Shown here piece by piece: positions 1-8,406 of a DNA stretch of 64,000 nt. Position numbers and translations under genes: made by a program. The stretch covers positions 1-64,000 of the forward strand of contig JALSVQ010000017.1 of assembly GCA_027073495.1 (NCBI GenBank). The letters are read 5' to 3'. The notes under the pieces were generated by a model that did no database searches, was not told where the DNA came from, and saw only the letters and a program-made list of their open reading frames with translations. Position 1 is the stretch's first letter, and each line of letters begins with the position of its first letter. Origin of the DNA: Flavobacteriaceae bacterium (GTDB lineage Bacteria > Bacteroidota > Bacteroidia > Flavobacteriales > Flavobacteriaceae).

Positions 1-983
1 GAAACATTAAATGTAGCACTATACTTTATTTTTAAACCCATATAACTTCCTTTTATTTTCATTTGCCACAGTATCGAGGCATCTCCACAAGATACCGATT
101 GTAATCCTTTTGTTTCTGGATATGAAAACTGCAAATTAGGGTTTGAATTAAAATTGGGCACTTTCATTTTTTTAGAGACATATAGTGTTTCTTTAGATGT
201 TGAGGTTGATGTTCCTCTTTTGTCTACTACTATTTCAGTTATTTCATAATGTATAGAAGGCGATATTAAATTAAAACGTCTTGTTTTTATCAGTTTACAG
301 GTAAAGCCATCTTTACTTCTTAATGTTTGCATAGAAATATCACCTAATGCCTTTGCTATAAAATTGGTTGTTAGGTATATTATAAATCCAAGAGAAATAA
401 AACCTAATATAATGTTTAATAAATTAAACTCACGATTAAAGTATATATAAGTTCCAACCACTAATGCCAATGCTACAATCACAAGAAGTAGATTGGGTGA
501 TATAATAAATTTTGTTGTAGCTTCCTCAACGTGATAATTGTCTGTTGCGTTTTTAACATCAAAATATTCAGAAGCGTTTATGGTATGTGTATAATCATTT
601 GTTACAAATGATTTCACTTTGGAGAAGACACTTCTTTCTACTTTTTCAATATCATTGCTGTTTATGTCGATCTGAATTTCAATTTTGTAAGAAAAAGTTA
701 CATTTTTACCTTGGTAGCTATCTATCTCAAAACTTGATGCATCAAATGTAAATGGGATTTCGTAGGTTTGGTTTGCGGTTAATACTTTGTTATTTTCTAT
801 GTGAAGTGTCATTAACTCCTTTTTATAACCTCGCATTCTACCTCTAGCTTCAAAAAGAATTTTCCCATTAACACTATCTATAGTGATTGTTTCTGATGAT
901 TTTAAACGGATATGTCCTGAAATGATTTTAGAATCAGTAGATTTATCTATAATTATATTTTTTTCAAATGTTGTTTTGGTCAT
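1..983 (-). CDS. Arrestin-fold-like membrane protein, 3' end beyond window
   Basis: I read this frame directly: ATG at 983-981 opens 327 codons without a stop to the left edge, so the C-terminus is missing. The first 145 residues or so are beta-rich and hydrophilic (start MTKTTFEKN), with alternating strands and a 'YEIPFTFDA' stretch that resembles SpoOM/arrestin-type sandwich domains. Two adjacent membrane segments follow (about residues 165-215), then a second beta-rich domain with three cysteines. The ATG overlaps the TGA of the upstream ATPase gene (ATGA, 983-980), so the two are probably translationally coupled. I do not recognise a named family; the arrestin reading is by fold-like pattern only. 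Function unknown. Confidence 0.7.
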   Translation of the reverse strand, partial: MTKTTFEKNIIIDKSTDSKIISGHIRLKSSETITIDSVNGKILFEARGRMRGYKKELMTLHIENNKVLTANQTYEIPFTFDASSFEIDSYQGKNVTFSYKIEIQIDINSNDIEKVERSVFSKVKSFVTNDYTHTINASEYFDVKNATDNYHVEEATTKFIISPNLLLVIVALALVVGTYIYFNREFNLLNIILGFISLGFIIYLTTNFIAKALGDISMQTLRSKDGFTCKLIKTRRFNLISPSIHYEITEIVVDKRGTSTSTSKETLYVSKKMKVPNFNSNPNLQFSYPETKGLQSVSCGDASILWQMKIKGSYMGLKIKYSATFNV

Positions 984-1561
984 TGGTATTGCTTGTAAAG
1001 ATGATTGATTATTCCTCTATAATTATCTCCAAAGTTATCGATTAATTTGTTTATTTCACTATTATGTATGGTGTTTTTATTAGAATCATCTCGAGAAGCA
1101 AGTTCTAATCTTTTATTTATTATTTCGTGGAGTGTTTCTTTATTTATTCCTTTAAATCGTAATGTAAGTTTGTTTTTCTGAGCTAGCAAACAAGCTATTT
1201 TTCGAGACCAATGTGTAGTATAAATCACTATTTTTTTTGCTTTAAATATTTTAACGCGTTCTAAAAAATTAAGATGGTGAATACTATCAATAAAAACTAC
1301 ATCTGATTTATTGTTTATTATATCATTGACATTGGTATTTTCATCACATAAAAATAGCGGATAATGTTCCATTTTTTTATGAAGATATACAAGGTGTGTC
1401 GTCTTGCCACGTCCTTGTTTTCCTATAAATTCTATAGCAAGTGATTTTGTATTATGTATTTGATGTATAAGATCATCAACATTAAATTTAGGAACTAAAA
1501 TAGTTTCAATATCTTCTTCAAATACGCCTGCAAATGGATTGTGTTTATAGTTTTTATTCAA
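980..1561 (-). CDS. Small P-loop (AAA-like) ATPase
   Basis: A 193-residue soluble protein. It has a clear Walker A, GKQGRGKTT (about residues 47-55), a Walker B VVFIDS (about 88-93), a sensor-like strand KIVIYTTH (about 110-117) and a helical C-terminal part, as expected for a minimal AAA+/STAND-type nucleotide-switch module. It lacks a recognisable nuclease, protease or DNA-binding domain. It is the first gene of a pair with the arrestin-like membrane protein, overlapping it by four bases. A near-consensus -7 element (TATCTTTA, minus strand near 1590-1597) lies upstream. I infer that it energises or regulates its membrane partner; the actual role is unknown. Confidence 0.75.
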   Translation of the reverse strand: MNKNYKHNPFAGVFEEDIETILVPKFNVDDLIHQIHNTKSLAIEFIGKQGRGKTTHLVYLHKKMEHYPLFLCDENTNVNDIINNKSDVVFIDSIHHLNFLERVKIFKAKKIVIYTTHWSRKIACLLAQKNKLTLRFKGINKETLHEIINKRLELASRDDSNKNTIHNSEINKLIDNFGDNYRGIINHLYKQYQ

Positions 1562-1650
1562 TTTTATTTTTTAATTAATGAACAATTATAAAGATACAAA
1601 AAATAATAAATACTGCTTATCTATTTTTTAATTTTCTCAAACTTTTAGTA

Positions 1651-3399
1651 CTACTTTATACGAAATCCATTCTTATCAAAAGTGATAGCTGTAGAATCCT
1701 TGCTATCACTTTTTACTTTTATATCAAGTCCATTATGGTCTATTTTTACCTTAAAAGAGCCTTTGTTGTGTTTTTTAGATGTTTTCCATTCGTTATCTTG
1801 ATTGTCATTGCCTTTTTTGCAATCCGTACAATCAAAACCTTGGGCAGTCATCTTAAAATAATGATTAATCATATCATCATCATTGATTTGCTGAATATTA
1901 CGAACATCATCGAGACAGTCTGCTGTAGTATCATCAAAAAATACCGTTACGCCTTGTGGCACATAGAGAATAACAGTTACCTGCTGACTAAAGCGTTGCT
2001 TTCTTAGTATTGCTGTTAGATAATTATCCAAAACAAGCTGCTTATCTTTGATAGTATAATGATAGCTAATAGTTTCCGCATTGTTTTTTGCATTTTTTAA
2101 GTTTTTACCAGAAGCACGTTTTATTATTTTTAAGTATGAATTTATAGAATCTTTAGTTTCGCGTACAGCTACAGTAACGTGATTATTGTATCGTTTTTCA
2201 ATATTGTTTTCTAGTATTGTTTTTTGACCATATTTTTGTGTGTAAGTCAAATTCTCTTTACTGTGCATTTGTATTGTTATTGTGTCATTGGCTTTAATAT
2301 TTAAAGTTTTTTTGACCGAAACAATATTCGATTTTGATTGATGATTCAAACCCAATTCTATTGCCGAAACAGCAATTCCTAAAATAGCAACTAGCCATAA
2401 TCCTGTTAAGACCGATTTTGTAGTACGCGATAAACGCTTGTTTTCTTTGGATAGAATACGTAAACCTAATGTAAATAAAGATATAGAAGGTATCGCTATA
2501 GCTACAAAGAGCAGTACGTTAAGCATCCACATCGGAAAAATAGAATTATAGAAAAACGGTGGATACTCGATAGCAGAAACATTCAAAAACTCTAAACTAC
2601 CTAAAGAAAAACTACCAATAAGCAATGAAACTAAGGTTATAAATGCTATAATTATAAGAAGAGCTCCAACTGTTTTTTCTACAAATTGGAATAGTATATT
2701 GACCAGTTTTATGATAAAATCAATAACTTCTTGCAATCCCGATTTTACATTACTATAGTCCTTTTTTTTTAAGTTTTCGTATTCAGATTTTATTCTATCT
2801 GATACATCACTTAGTTCTTCTTTTATCTTTTTTTCGATATTAGAAACTGTTACTGGATCACCTTGCATTTGTAATTTTTCTGCTGTTGTTTTGGCTTCAG
2901 GAAGGATAATCCAAAGTATTAAGTACGCTAAAGCTCCTGTTCCGTAGCCAAAGATAGAGATAAACCATATCAAGCGTATAATGGTTACATCAATATCAAA
3001 ATAATGTGCTAGTCCAGAAGAAACACCACCAAGAAACTTATCTTCGGTATCACGAAAGAGCTTTCTTGTTTTGGTATTATGTGTTTTTTGTTTGTGTTGT
3101 TTTGATTTCAACTCTTCATCAAAGAGCGCTTCATCACCAGCATAATCTTCTGGTTTTCCCATTATATTAATGACACGTTCTATAGCAGCCATATTAACAA
3201 CTTGTCTGTCATTTTTCTTTTGCTCTTCGAGCAATTCGCCTATACGCGCTTCAATATCGTGTAATATTTCATCTTTACCTTGTGGATCATCACTAAGTGA
3301 ACGGCGTATAGCGTCCAAGTATTTTTTGAGCTTAATATAAGCATCTTCGTCAATATGAAAGAAAATGCCACCTAGATTTATATTTACTGTCTTATTCAT
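1651..3399 (-). CDS. PspC-domain membrane protein with C-terminal beta domain
   Basis: 582 residues. The N-terminal ~95 residues form a charged helical region, then a PspC domain (about 112-170: KFLGGVSSGLAHYF, then a hydrophobic hairpin ending ILWIILPEA). Three more hydrophobic segments lie around 245-350. The C-terminal ~220 residues are periplasmic and beta-rich, resembling the GIN/adhesin-like part found with PspC in Bacteroidota. PspC proteins are inner-membrane partners of envelope stress sensing in other bacteria; here the family is common but little studied. It overlaps the upstream PadR gene by eight bases and sits in the GIN-PadR-PspC operon, so it is probably repressed by that PadR protein. 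Confidence 0.88.
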   Translation of the reverse strand: MNKTVNINLGGIFFHIDEDAYIKLKKYLDAIRRSLSDDPQGKDEILHDIEARIGELLEEQKKNDRQVVNMAAIERVINIMGKPEDYAGDEALFDEELKSKQHKQKTHNTKTRKLFRDTEDKFLGGVSSGLAHYFDIDVTIIRLIWFISIFGYGTGALAYLILWIILPEAKTTAEKLQMQGDPVTVSNIEKKIKEELSDVSDRIKSEYENLKKKDYSNVKSGLQEVIDFIIKLVNILFQFVEKTVGALLIIIAFITLVSLLIGSFSLGSLEFLNVSAIEYPPFFYNSIFPMWMLNVLLFVAIAIPSISLFTLGLRILSKENKRLSRTTKSVLTGLWLVAILGIAVSAIELGLNHQSKSNIVSVKKTLNIKANDTITIQMHSKENLTYTQKYGQKTILENNIEKRYNNHVTVAVRETKDSINSYLKIIKRASGKNLKNAKNNAETISYHYTIKDKQLVLDNYLTAILRKQRFSQQVTVILYVPQGVTVFFDDTTADCLDDVRNIQQINDDDMINHYFKMTAQGFDCTDCKKGNDNQDNEWKTSKKHNKGSFKVKIDHNGLDIKVKSDSKDSTAITFDKNGFRIK

Positions 3400-3733
3400 T
3401 TTGGTTGGTTTTTGTAGTTACTATATTTACGGCTTTTGATAAATTATGCCAAGTTGTATTTAGTTCTTTTAAAAATAGCGCACCATTTTCTGTAATGGCA
3501 TAATATTTCCGTGGAGGTCCAGATGTTGATTCTTCCCATTTGTAACTGAGTAATCCTGCATTTTTTAAGCGTGTTAGAAGCGGGTATATGGTACCTTCTA
3601 CAACAAGCAGTTCAGCATCTTTTAGTACGACCAATATCTCTGAGGTATAGGCAGGTTTTCGTTCCAATATACCAAGGATGCAAAACTCTAAAATGCCTTT
3701 GCGCATTTGTGCTTTTGTATTTTCTATTTTCAT
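3392..3733 (-). CDS. PadR-family transcriptional regulator
   Basis: 113 residues with the PadR winged-helix pattern: an N-terminal helix (KGILEFCILGILERKPAYTSEI), recognition helix, then 'VVEGTIYPLLTRLKNAGLL' followed by the beta wing with 'SGPPRKYYAITENGA'. Length fits the short PadR subfamily that acts as a dimeric repressor. It is the middle gene of the GIN-PadR-PspC operon: 15 bases downstream of the GIN lipoprotein gene and overlapping the PspC gene. The promoter of the operon carries a perfect 9-bp inverted repeat (4536-4558) typical of PadR operators, so autorepression is likely. The inducing ligand or signal cannot be seen. Confidence 0.93.
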   Translation of the reverse strand: MKIENTKAQMRKGILEFCILGILERKPAYTSEILVVLKDAELLVVEGTIYPLLTRLKNAGLLSYKWEESTSGPPRKYYAITENGALFLKELNTTWHNLSKAVNIVTTKTNQNE

Positions 3734-3748
3734 GTGTTTATTTTTTTC

Positions 3749-4459
3749 TTATTCCTTAGAAACGCTTGCTCCTGAAGATGCTTTCAGTGTTTTTGTATTT
3801 GGATTTCCTTTGTAGCTAATGTTGGCACCGCTGCTCGCCTTCGCCTTGATTGCTTCTTGTGCGAGCACATCAATACTTGCTCCACTACTTGCTTGGCTTG
3901 TTACGGTTTGAGCTTTCAATTGGTATGCGTCTATATTAGCACCACTACTTGCTTTTGTATCCAAAAGTTTTGTTTTACCTTGTAATGTTACGCTTGCGCC
4001 ACTACTTGCTGATGTTTTTAAATCATAAGATTCAATATGGAAATTAACATTGGCACCACTGCTCGCATCTAGTGTAAATAATTTTTCATTGAAAGTACCT
4101 TTGTTTTGTATATCACAACCACTCGATGCTTGTAGCATTTTTAGTTTTGGCAGATAAACACTTACTTTTTTAGCAGTCGATTGCCCAATGTTTTCTGTTG
4201 TGTAGATACGCAGCATATCATCTTTTATATCTGTTTTGATAAGTGCTTGTAAGTTTTCATCAGCTTCTACTATTATTTTTGGGGTGTTGCTTTGGTGTAG
4301 TTCTATACGAAGCCCATTACTAGCCTTGATGGTTGTAAAATCTGCTGTTACGCTTCTGTTTATTACTTGTACATTACCATCGCCTTGTACGCCCATATTA
4401 CAAGCACTAAGGCTTATAATAAATAATAATAATGCACTTTGTTTTAGTATTACTTTCAT
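3749..4459 (-). CDS. GIN-domain (DUF2807) lipoprotein
   Basis: 236 residues. A lipoprotein signal peptide ends at FIISLSAC (Cys20). The rest is a head GIN domain: an N-terminal strand-rich segment ('FTTIKASNGLRIELHQ') followed by at least six repeats containing SSGA/SSGC every 17-22 residues, which are the turns of a right-handed beta-helix. Proteins of this family are cell-envelope lipoproteins of unknown function, frequently beside PadR and PspC genes as here. It is the first gene of that operon; its promoter and operator lie at 4516-4558. The SSGA repeats are structural and are not evidence for flavin attachment. Confidence 0.9.
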   Translation of the reverse strand: MKVILKQSALLLFIISLSACNMGVQGDGNVQVINRSVTADFTTIKASNGLRIELHQSNTPKIIVEADENLQALIKTDIKDDMLRIYTTENIGQSTAKKVSVYLPKLKMLQASSGCDIQNKGTFNEKLFTLDASSGANVNFHIESYDLKTSASSGASVTLQGKTKLLDTKASSGANIDAYQLKAQTVTSQASSGASIDVLAQEAIKAKASSGANISYKGNPNTKTLKASSGASVSKE

Positions 4460-4515
4460 AGTATTAGGTTTTTTTAATTCATTTAACTAAAGCATTATAT
4501 TGCTTGTTGACTATG

Positions 4516-4558
4516 CAAAGATACAGTTTAAAAACAGTACTATGCAAAACATAGTACT
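4516..4558 (-). promoter_or_regulatory. Promoter and probable PadR operator of the GIN-PadR-PspC operon
   Basis: Read on the minus strand, a -7 element TATCTTTG (4523-4516) is preceded by TTTG (4548-4545) with 21 bases between, matching the Bacteroidota promoter. Centred on the upstream TTTG is a perfect inverted repeat, AGTACTATG (4536-4544), five-base spacer, CATAGTACT (4550-4558). Binding there would block the -33 contact. The symmetry, dimension and position fit a PadR-type repressor, and the operon it controls encodes one. Confidence 0.75.
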
Positions 4559-4666
4559 ATAATTTAACATAAATTTAACAATAACAAATTTAATATTTTT
4601 AGTAAAACACTGATTAACAATACTTTCTATATTTAACATTTTTTCAAATACAGTTGTGAAAGTAAG

Positions 4667-4706
4667 TGTTATTTCAACAACACGACATAGGCGTAACGAG
4701 AATCTT
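4667..4706 (+). repeat. Diverged copy of dispersed GAGAAATCTC-type repeat
   Basis: Reads TGTTATTTCAACAACACGAC..GGCGTAACGAGAATCTTC on the plus strand, alignable with the copies at 15718-15744, 41580-41619 (minus) and 61574-61612 (minus): a TGaCATTTCgA-like block, then a CG-containing middle, then GAGAAATCT. Divergence is considerable, so this copy is tentative. Confidence 0.45.
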
Positions 4707-4776
4707 CTCCATTTACGTTTTAATCTTCAGGTTTCTTACAATATCAATTTAAATTTTGTTTTTCGTGAAGTAGTCT

Positions 4777-4807
4777 TTTGACTGTGATTATTTAATACGT
4801 ATCTTTG
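4777..4807 (+). promoter_or_regulatory. Promoter of the DUF4836-ABC operon
   Basis: TTTG at 4777-4780, 19 bases, then TATCTTTG at 4800-4807: a full match to the Bacteroidota consensus. Transcription would begin near 4812, which excludes the in-frame TTG at 4805 as a start codon and supports the ATG at 4832. Confidence 0.8.
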
Positions 4808-4831
4808 CTACTAAAATTTATTTATAACACT

Positions 4832-6457
4832 ATGAAGACCCTTATAACCAAACTTAGTATTTTATTATTTATCATTTCATTAACTTCTTGTTCCAAATCG
4901 GAGCGTTTGAGCGTGATACCAAAAGACAGTAATTTTGTGATGACCGTTGATGCCAAATCATTAATATATAAAGCAGATTTAGCAGACTTACAAGACTTGA
5001 AAATCAGCAAAAAATTTACTGAAACGGTCAAAAGTGAGAGTAAAGCGACTTCAAAATTATTAGACAAATTAAAAAAAGACCCTTTTTATACGGGTTTAGA
5101 TATATTTAATGATGTTATTATTTATACTTCTTCACCTGATGATAAAGCCGATTTTATCTGTTATACTATGGGTGTAAAAAATGAAGATAAATTCAATAAA
5201 TTTGTTTTAGAACTTAATGCTAATTTAGAACTTGACTACAAAATAGCTGCTGGAGCAAATTTTAAATACATGCACAATCAAGGTAAGGAAATTTTAGCTT
5301 GGGATGATGACAAATGTGTCTTGATGCGAGCAAACAATTATGCTAGTAGAAAAGGCTTATTAGACGAGATTACGCGTTTATTTACTTTAAAAGAAGACAA
5401 TCAAATTTTAAAAAATGATGCTTTTAATAGTTTTTATAAAGACCGAGAAGATATTAGCATGTTTTTCTCCAGTAATCTTTTTAAAAACAGCTCTGATTAT
5501 AAAAAAGCACAACGAAAAACCAAGTATGATTTGAGTGATAATTATATCAAAATGCACCTTGATTTTGATGATGAAGCCATTGTACTCACTTCTAATGTTG
5601 CTCTTAATAAAAGTTTACGCAAAGCATTAAAAGAAAATAAATTACTAAAAAACAATTTTAATAGTGATTTACTCGATTATATGCCAAAAAAATATTTAGG
5701 CGTACTTAGCACATCCATTGATACTAAGGTTTATTATGATTTTCTTAAAAAACAAGATGATTATGAAGATATTAAAAAACAGTTTCAAGATGAATATCAT
5801 TTAGACCTTGATGCTGTTGCTGCTATAGTAAAAGGAAGTACCATTCTAAACTGGAGTACTATGCAGAAACAAACCATTTCATATAAAAAATATGATTATT
5901 TTACAGGAGATTATACCAATGCAACACGAGAAGACTTAATAGGTATTGTGAGTTTTGCTTTTGATATTAACGATGAAGACACGGCTAATAATTTTATAAA
6001 AAAACTCTTAGAAAAGCAACAAATAACTACTAAAGATAGTTATTACACATTTAAAATTGATGATAAATTTCCGACCTATTTTGCTGTTAATAATAAGCAA
6101 GTATTATTTACCAATGCAGAAGAAAACATCAAACTATTTACCGAAGGAAAAGCATTAAAAGAAGATTTAAGCGATAATAGTATAAAAAAAGAAATCAAAT
6201 CAAGTCCTGTTTTTGCATCGCTTATTGTAGATACAGACCAATATCCTAAAGAATTAACTCAAGATAATTTTCTCTTACGTGGTGCTAAACCACAAGCTGC
6301 ATTGCTTAAATGGAATGCCTTTGCATCACACCTTGATTATGTACAAAATGATGAGAAATCGGCTACATTAGCTTTAAAACTAAAAGATGGTGACGGCAAT
6401 AGCTTAAACCGATTAATTCATACTATTGACAACATCTACAATACCTTGATGAACTAA
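4832..6457 (+). CDS. DUF4836-family lipoprotein
   Basis: 541 residues from the ATG at 4832. The start is chosen because the promoter -7 element occupies 4800-4807 and because the protein then begins with a proper lipoprotein signal (MKTLITKL..FIISLTSC). The mature part starts 'SERLSVIPKDSNFVMTVDAKSL', the hallmark of the DUF4836 family, and continues as a large mixed alpha/beta domain with no catalytic motif that I recognise. The stop codon overlaps the next ATG by one base (TAATG), so it is coupled to the ABC ATPase and permease. It is likely the periplasm-facing lipoprotein component of that transporter-like complex, but the biochemical role is unknown. Confidence 0.82.
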   Translation: MKTLITKLSILLFIISLTSCSKSERLSVIPKDSNFVMTVDAKSLIYKADLADLQDLKISKKFTETVKSESKATSKLLDKLKKDPFYTGLDIFNDVIIYTSSPDDKADFICYTMGVKNEDKFNKFVLELNANLELDYKIAAGANFKYMHNQGKEILAWDDDKCVLMRANNYASRKGLLDEITRLFTLKEDNQILKNDAFNSFYKDREDISMFFSSNLFKNSSDYKKAQRKTKYDLSDNYIKMHLDFDDEAIVLTSNVALNKSLRKALKENKLLKNNFNSDLLDYMPKKYLGVLSTSIDTKVYYDFLKKQDDYEDIKKQFQDEYHLDLDAVAAIVKGSTILNWSTMQKQTISYKKYDYFTGDYTNATREDLIGIVSFAFDINDEDTANNFIKKLLEKQQITTKDSYYTFKIDDKFPTYFAVNNKQVLFTNAEENIKLFTEGKALKEDLSDNSIKKEIKSSPVFASLIVDTDQYPKELTQDNFLLRGAKPQAALLKWNAFASHLDYVQNDEKSATLALKLKDGDGNSLNRLIHTIDNIYNTLMN

Positions 6458-7080
6458 TGCATTTTAGCTTACAAAATACAAAACCGAGTTATATGGAACG
6501 TTCAGAACTAGAAGGTTCTGAGGTTTACCTTCAAGAAAATGTTGTTTTTGAACAAGGCAAAAAATATTTGATAAAAGCACAATCGGGCAAAGGGAAATCA
6601 TCATTATTAAACTTTGTTTATGGGCTCAATACCACTTTTGAAGGGCAAATAAAATATGCTAATTCCCTTTCTTTTTCAGTAAGTTGCCAAAGGCGATTTA
6701 GCTATGTTTTTCAAGATTTTAAACTCTTTGAAGATTTAACGGTTTTGGAAAATATTGTATTAAAAAATCAATTGACACAGCATAAAACACAAGAAGCTAT
6801 TGAAACGATGCTTCAAACGGTTGGTTTATTAGCTAAAAAAGATACACTTTTGGGCAAATTATCATTAGGGCAGCGCCAACGTGTTGCGGTAATACGCGCT
6901 TTGTGTCAGCCTTTTACTTTTTTGCTTTTGGACGAGCCGTTTAGCCATTTGGATGCTGTAAATATCAAAATTTTAACCACATTAATCAATCAAGAACTTG
7001 CTGCTCAAAATGCAGGATTACTATTAACCTCTTTAGGAAGTGAATACCTGTTTGATTATGATAAAATTTTGCTTCTATGA
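6457..7080 (+). CDS. ABC transporter ATP-binding protein (LolD/MacB-like)
   Basis: 207 residues with all core ABC motifs: Walker A QSGKGKSS (about 44-51), Q-loop FQDFKLF, signature LSLGQRQRV (the usual SGG is replaced by LGQ), Walker B FLLLDEPFSHLD. The Q-loop context and size match ATPases that pair with FtsX/MacB-type permeases (type VII, mechanotransmission class), not importers. It overlaps the upstream lipoprotein gene by one base and the downstream permease gene by four (ATGA). The N-terminal part is short, lacking the usual 'I.L.NV.K.Y' start, but the nucleotide-binding fold appears complete. Confidence 0.9.
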   Translation: MHFSLQNTKPSYMERSELEGSEVYLQENVVFEQGKKYLIKAQSGKGKSSLLNFVYGLNTTFEGQIKYANSLSFSVSCQRRFSYVFQDFKLFEDLTVLENIVLKNQLTQHKTQEAIETMLQTVGLLAKKDTLLGKLSLGQRQRVAVIRALCQPFTFLLLDEPFSHLDAVNIKILTTLINQELAAQNAGLLLTSLGSEYLFDYDKILLL

Positions 7081-8255
7081 TTCAAAAATTATTACGAAAA
7101 ACACTGATGCCAATACAGCTTGCAGGTTATAGTTTAGCGCTTTTTGTAGGCGCTACACTACTGTTGTTAATTGTACAGTTTTATTATGATGTCAAGCCCA
7201 TCATAAAGCAAGAGGCTGCTGTTTTTGATCAAACCACAGCAGTGATTAACAAAGAAGTTTCACTTTTCAAAACATTAGACAAATCAAAAATATATTTCTC
7301 TGATAAAGAAATCAAAAAACTAAAAAAACAGCCTTTTATAAAAGACTTAGCACCTTTTGATTATGCACAGTTTGAAATAAAAGCATTTACCAATGGGAGT
7401 GGCGATGTCCCTGCTTTTTATACCGATTTGTTTTTTGAAAGTATCCCTGACCAATACCTTTCGGTGGATGACAATGCTTGGAAATGGCAAGAAAAAGACA
7501 GTTTGATACCTATTATTATACCCGAAAACTACCTCAAATTATACAATTTTGGTTTTGCAGAAAGTCAAGGACTTCCTGTTTTTTCCAAAAACACCATTAA
7601 AGACTTCACGTTTAATATCAAGCTTATAGGACAAGGGCAAAACGAAACGTTCAAAGGGCGTATTGTCGCTTTCTCAGGTAAGATTAATTCTATTTTGGTG
7701 CCGCATAACTTTATGAAATGGGCAAATAAGCGTTTTGCAAACAAAACTGCAGTACCTATAAACAAAGTTCTACTTACTTTCAATGACCCTTCAGATGAAC
7801 GTATTGTTTCGTATTTCAATAATCATAATTATAGTATCAATCAAGATAAATTAGCCTTAGGAAAACTTACTTTTTTCTTCAAATCGGCGTTATTTTTTGT
7901 ATTCTTTATTGCAGTAGTAATTTTAGTTTTAGCACTAGCATTTGTATTGATGAGTATTAATTTAATGCTTCAAAAAAATAAAAAAATGCTTCAAAACTTA
8001 ATAAGTATTGGTTATGCAGCACAAAAATTTATTTATTTTTATCAAATGGTACTTGCGGTATTGAGCGCAGTTACTATTGGTATTGCTACTTTTGTAGTGT
8101 TTAAAATACGCCATTTTTATTTAAACAAACTCTACACAATGTTTGATTTTGAGGATAATACAAATTTTTTATTGCTTCATGCATTGTTACTTTTTGCAGT
8201 TGTAGTAGTTTGCTATTATATTTTATTGAAGCAAAAAATGAAAAAAATAATTTAA
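7077..8255 (+). CDS. FtsX-like ABC permease
   Basis: 392 residues. One membrane segment near the N-terminus (about 15-37), a ~230-residue extracytoplasmic domain, then three C-terminal membrane segments (about 265-292, 315-340, 360-388). This is the four-helix FtsX/MacB topology. The last segments are separated by a short basic loop (QKNKKMLQNLISIGY), where FtsX permeases contact their ATPase. Operon context with an ATPase and a DUF4836 lipoprotein suggests an envelope machine, for example lipoprotein handling, cell-wall hydrolase control or export; the sequence does not decide which. Confidence 0.86.
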   Translation: MIQKLLRKTLMPIQLAGYSLALFVGATLLLLIVQFYYDVKPIIKQEAAVFDQTTAVINKEVSLFKTLDKSKIYFSDKEIKKLKKQPFIKDLAPFDYAQFEIKAFTNGSGDVPAFYTDLFFESIPDQYLSVDDNAWKWQEKDSLIPIIIPENYLKLYNFGFAESQGLPVFSKNTIKDFTFNIKLIGQGQNETFKGRIVAFSGKINSILVPHNFMKWANKRFANKTAVPINKVLLTFNDPSDERIVSYFNNHNYSINQDKLALGKLTFFFKSALFFVFFIAVVILVLALAFVLMSINLMLQKNKKMLQNLISIGYAAQKFIYFYQMVLAVLSAVTIGIATFVVFKIRHFYLNKLYTMFDFEDNTNFLLLHALLLFAVVVVCYYILLKQKMKKII

Positions 8256-8312
8256 TAGAAAAAAATTTTTTTATTCAATAAAAACACTTTTTTGTATTTT
8301 TTATTCAAAATA

Positions 8313-8355
8313 TGATAAATGTCATTTTTTTAACAGCTTAATTGTCCGAAATTTG
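8313..8355 (+). promoter_or_regulatory. Candidate CRP/FNR-type site and -7 element of the fasciclin-cytochrome c-nosZ operon
   Basis: ATGATAAATGTCAT (8312-8325) contains TGA-N6-TCA, the half-site geometry bound by CRP/FNR regulators. A -7-like element GAAATTTG lies at 8348-8355; transcription would begin near 8360, placing the palindrome centre at about -41.5, the class II activator position. There is no TTTG at -33, consistent with activator dependence. The palindrome is imperfect and short, so this is suggestive only. Confidence 0.4.
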
Positions 8356-8406
8356 CATAGAAATTAACAGATTATTAACTAAATCAATCAATTTAAATAT
8401 TTTATT

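Larger units (their letters stand above)
4460..4831. other. Intergenic region between divergent operons
   Basis: This 372-base gap holds the GIN-PadR-PspC promoter/operator (4516-4558), a decayed copy of the dispersed repeat family described elsewhere in this list (4667-4706) and the promoter of the DUF4836-ABC operon (4777-4807). I see no coding potential or RNA gene in it. Confidence 0.7.

Noticed and set aside
3749-4459. Repeated SSGA motifs as ApbE flavinylation sites
   Set aside because: They recur every 17-22 residues as turns of the GIN beta-helix and lack the Dxx prefix.
4805-4831. Longer DUF4836 reading frame from TTG at 4805
   Set aside because: The -7 element TATCTTTG occupies 4800-4807; the transcript begins after the TTG. 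The ATG at 4832 gives a proper lipoprotein signal.
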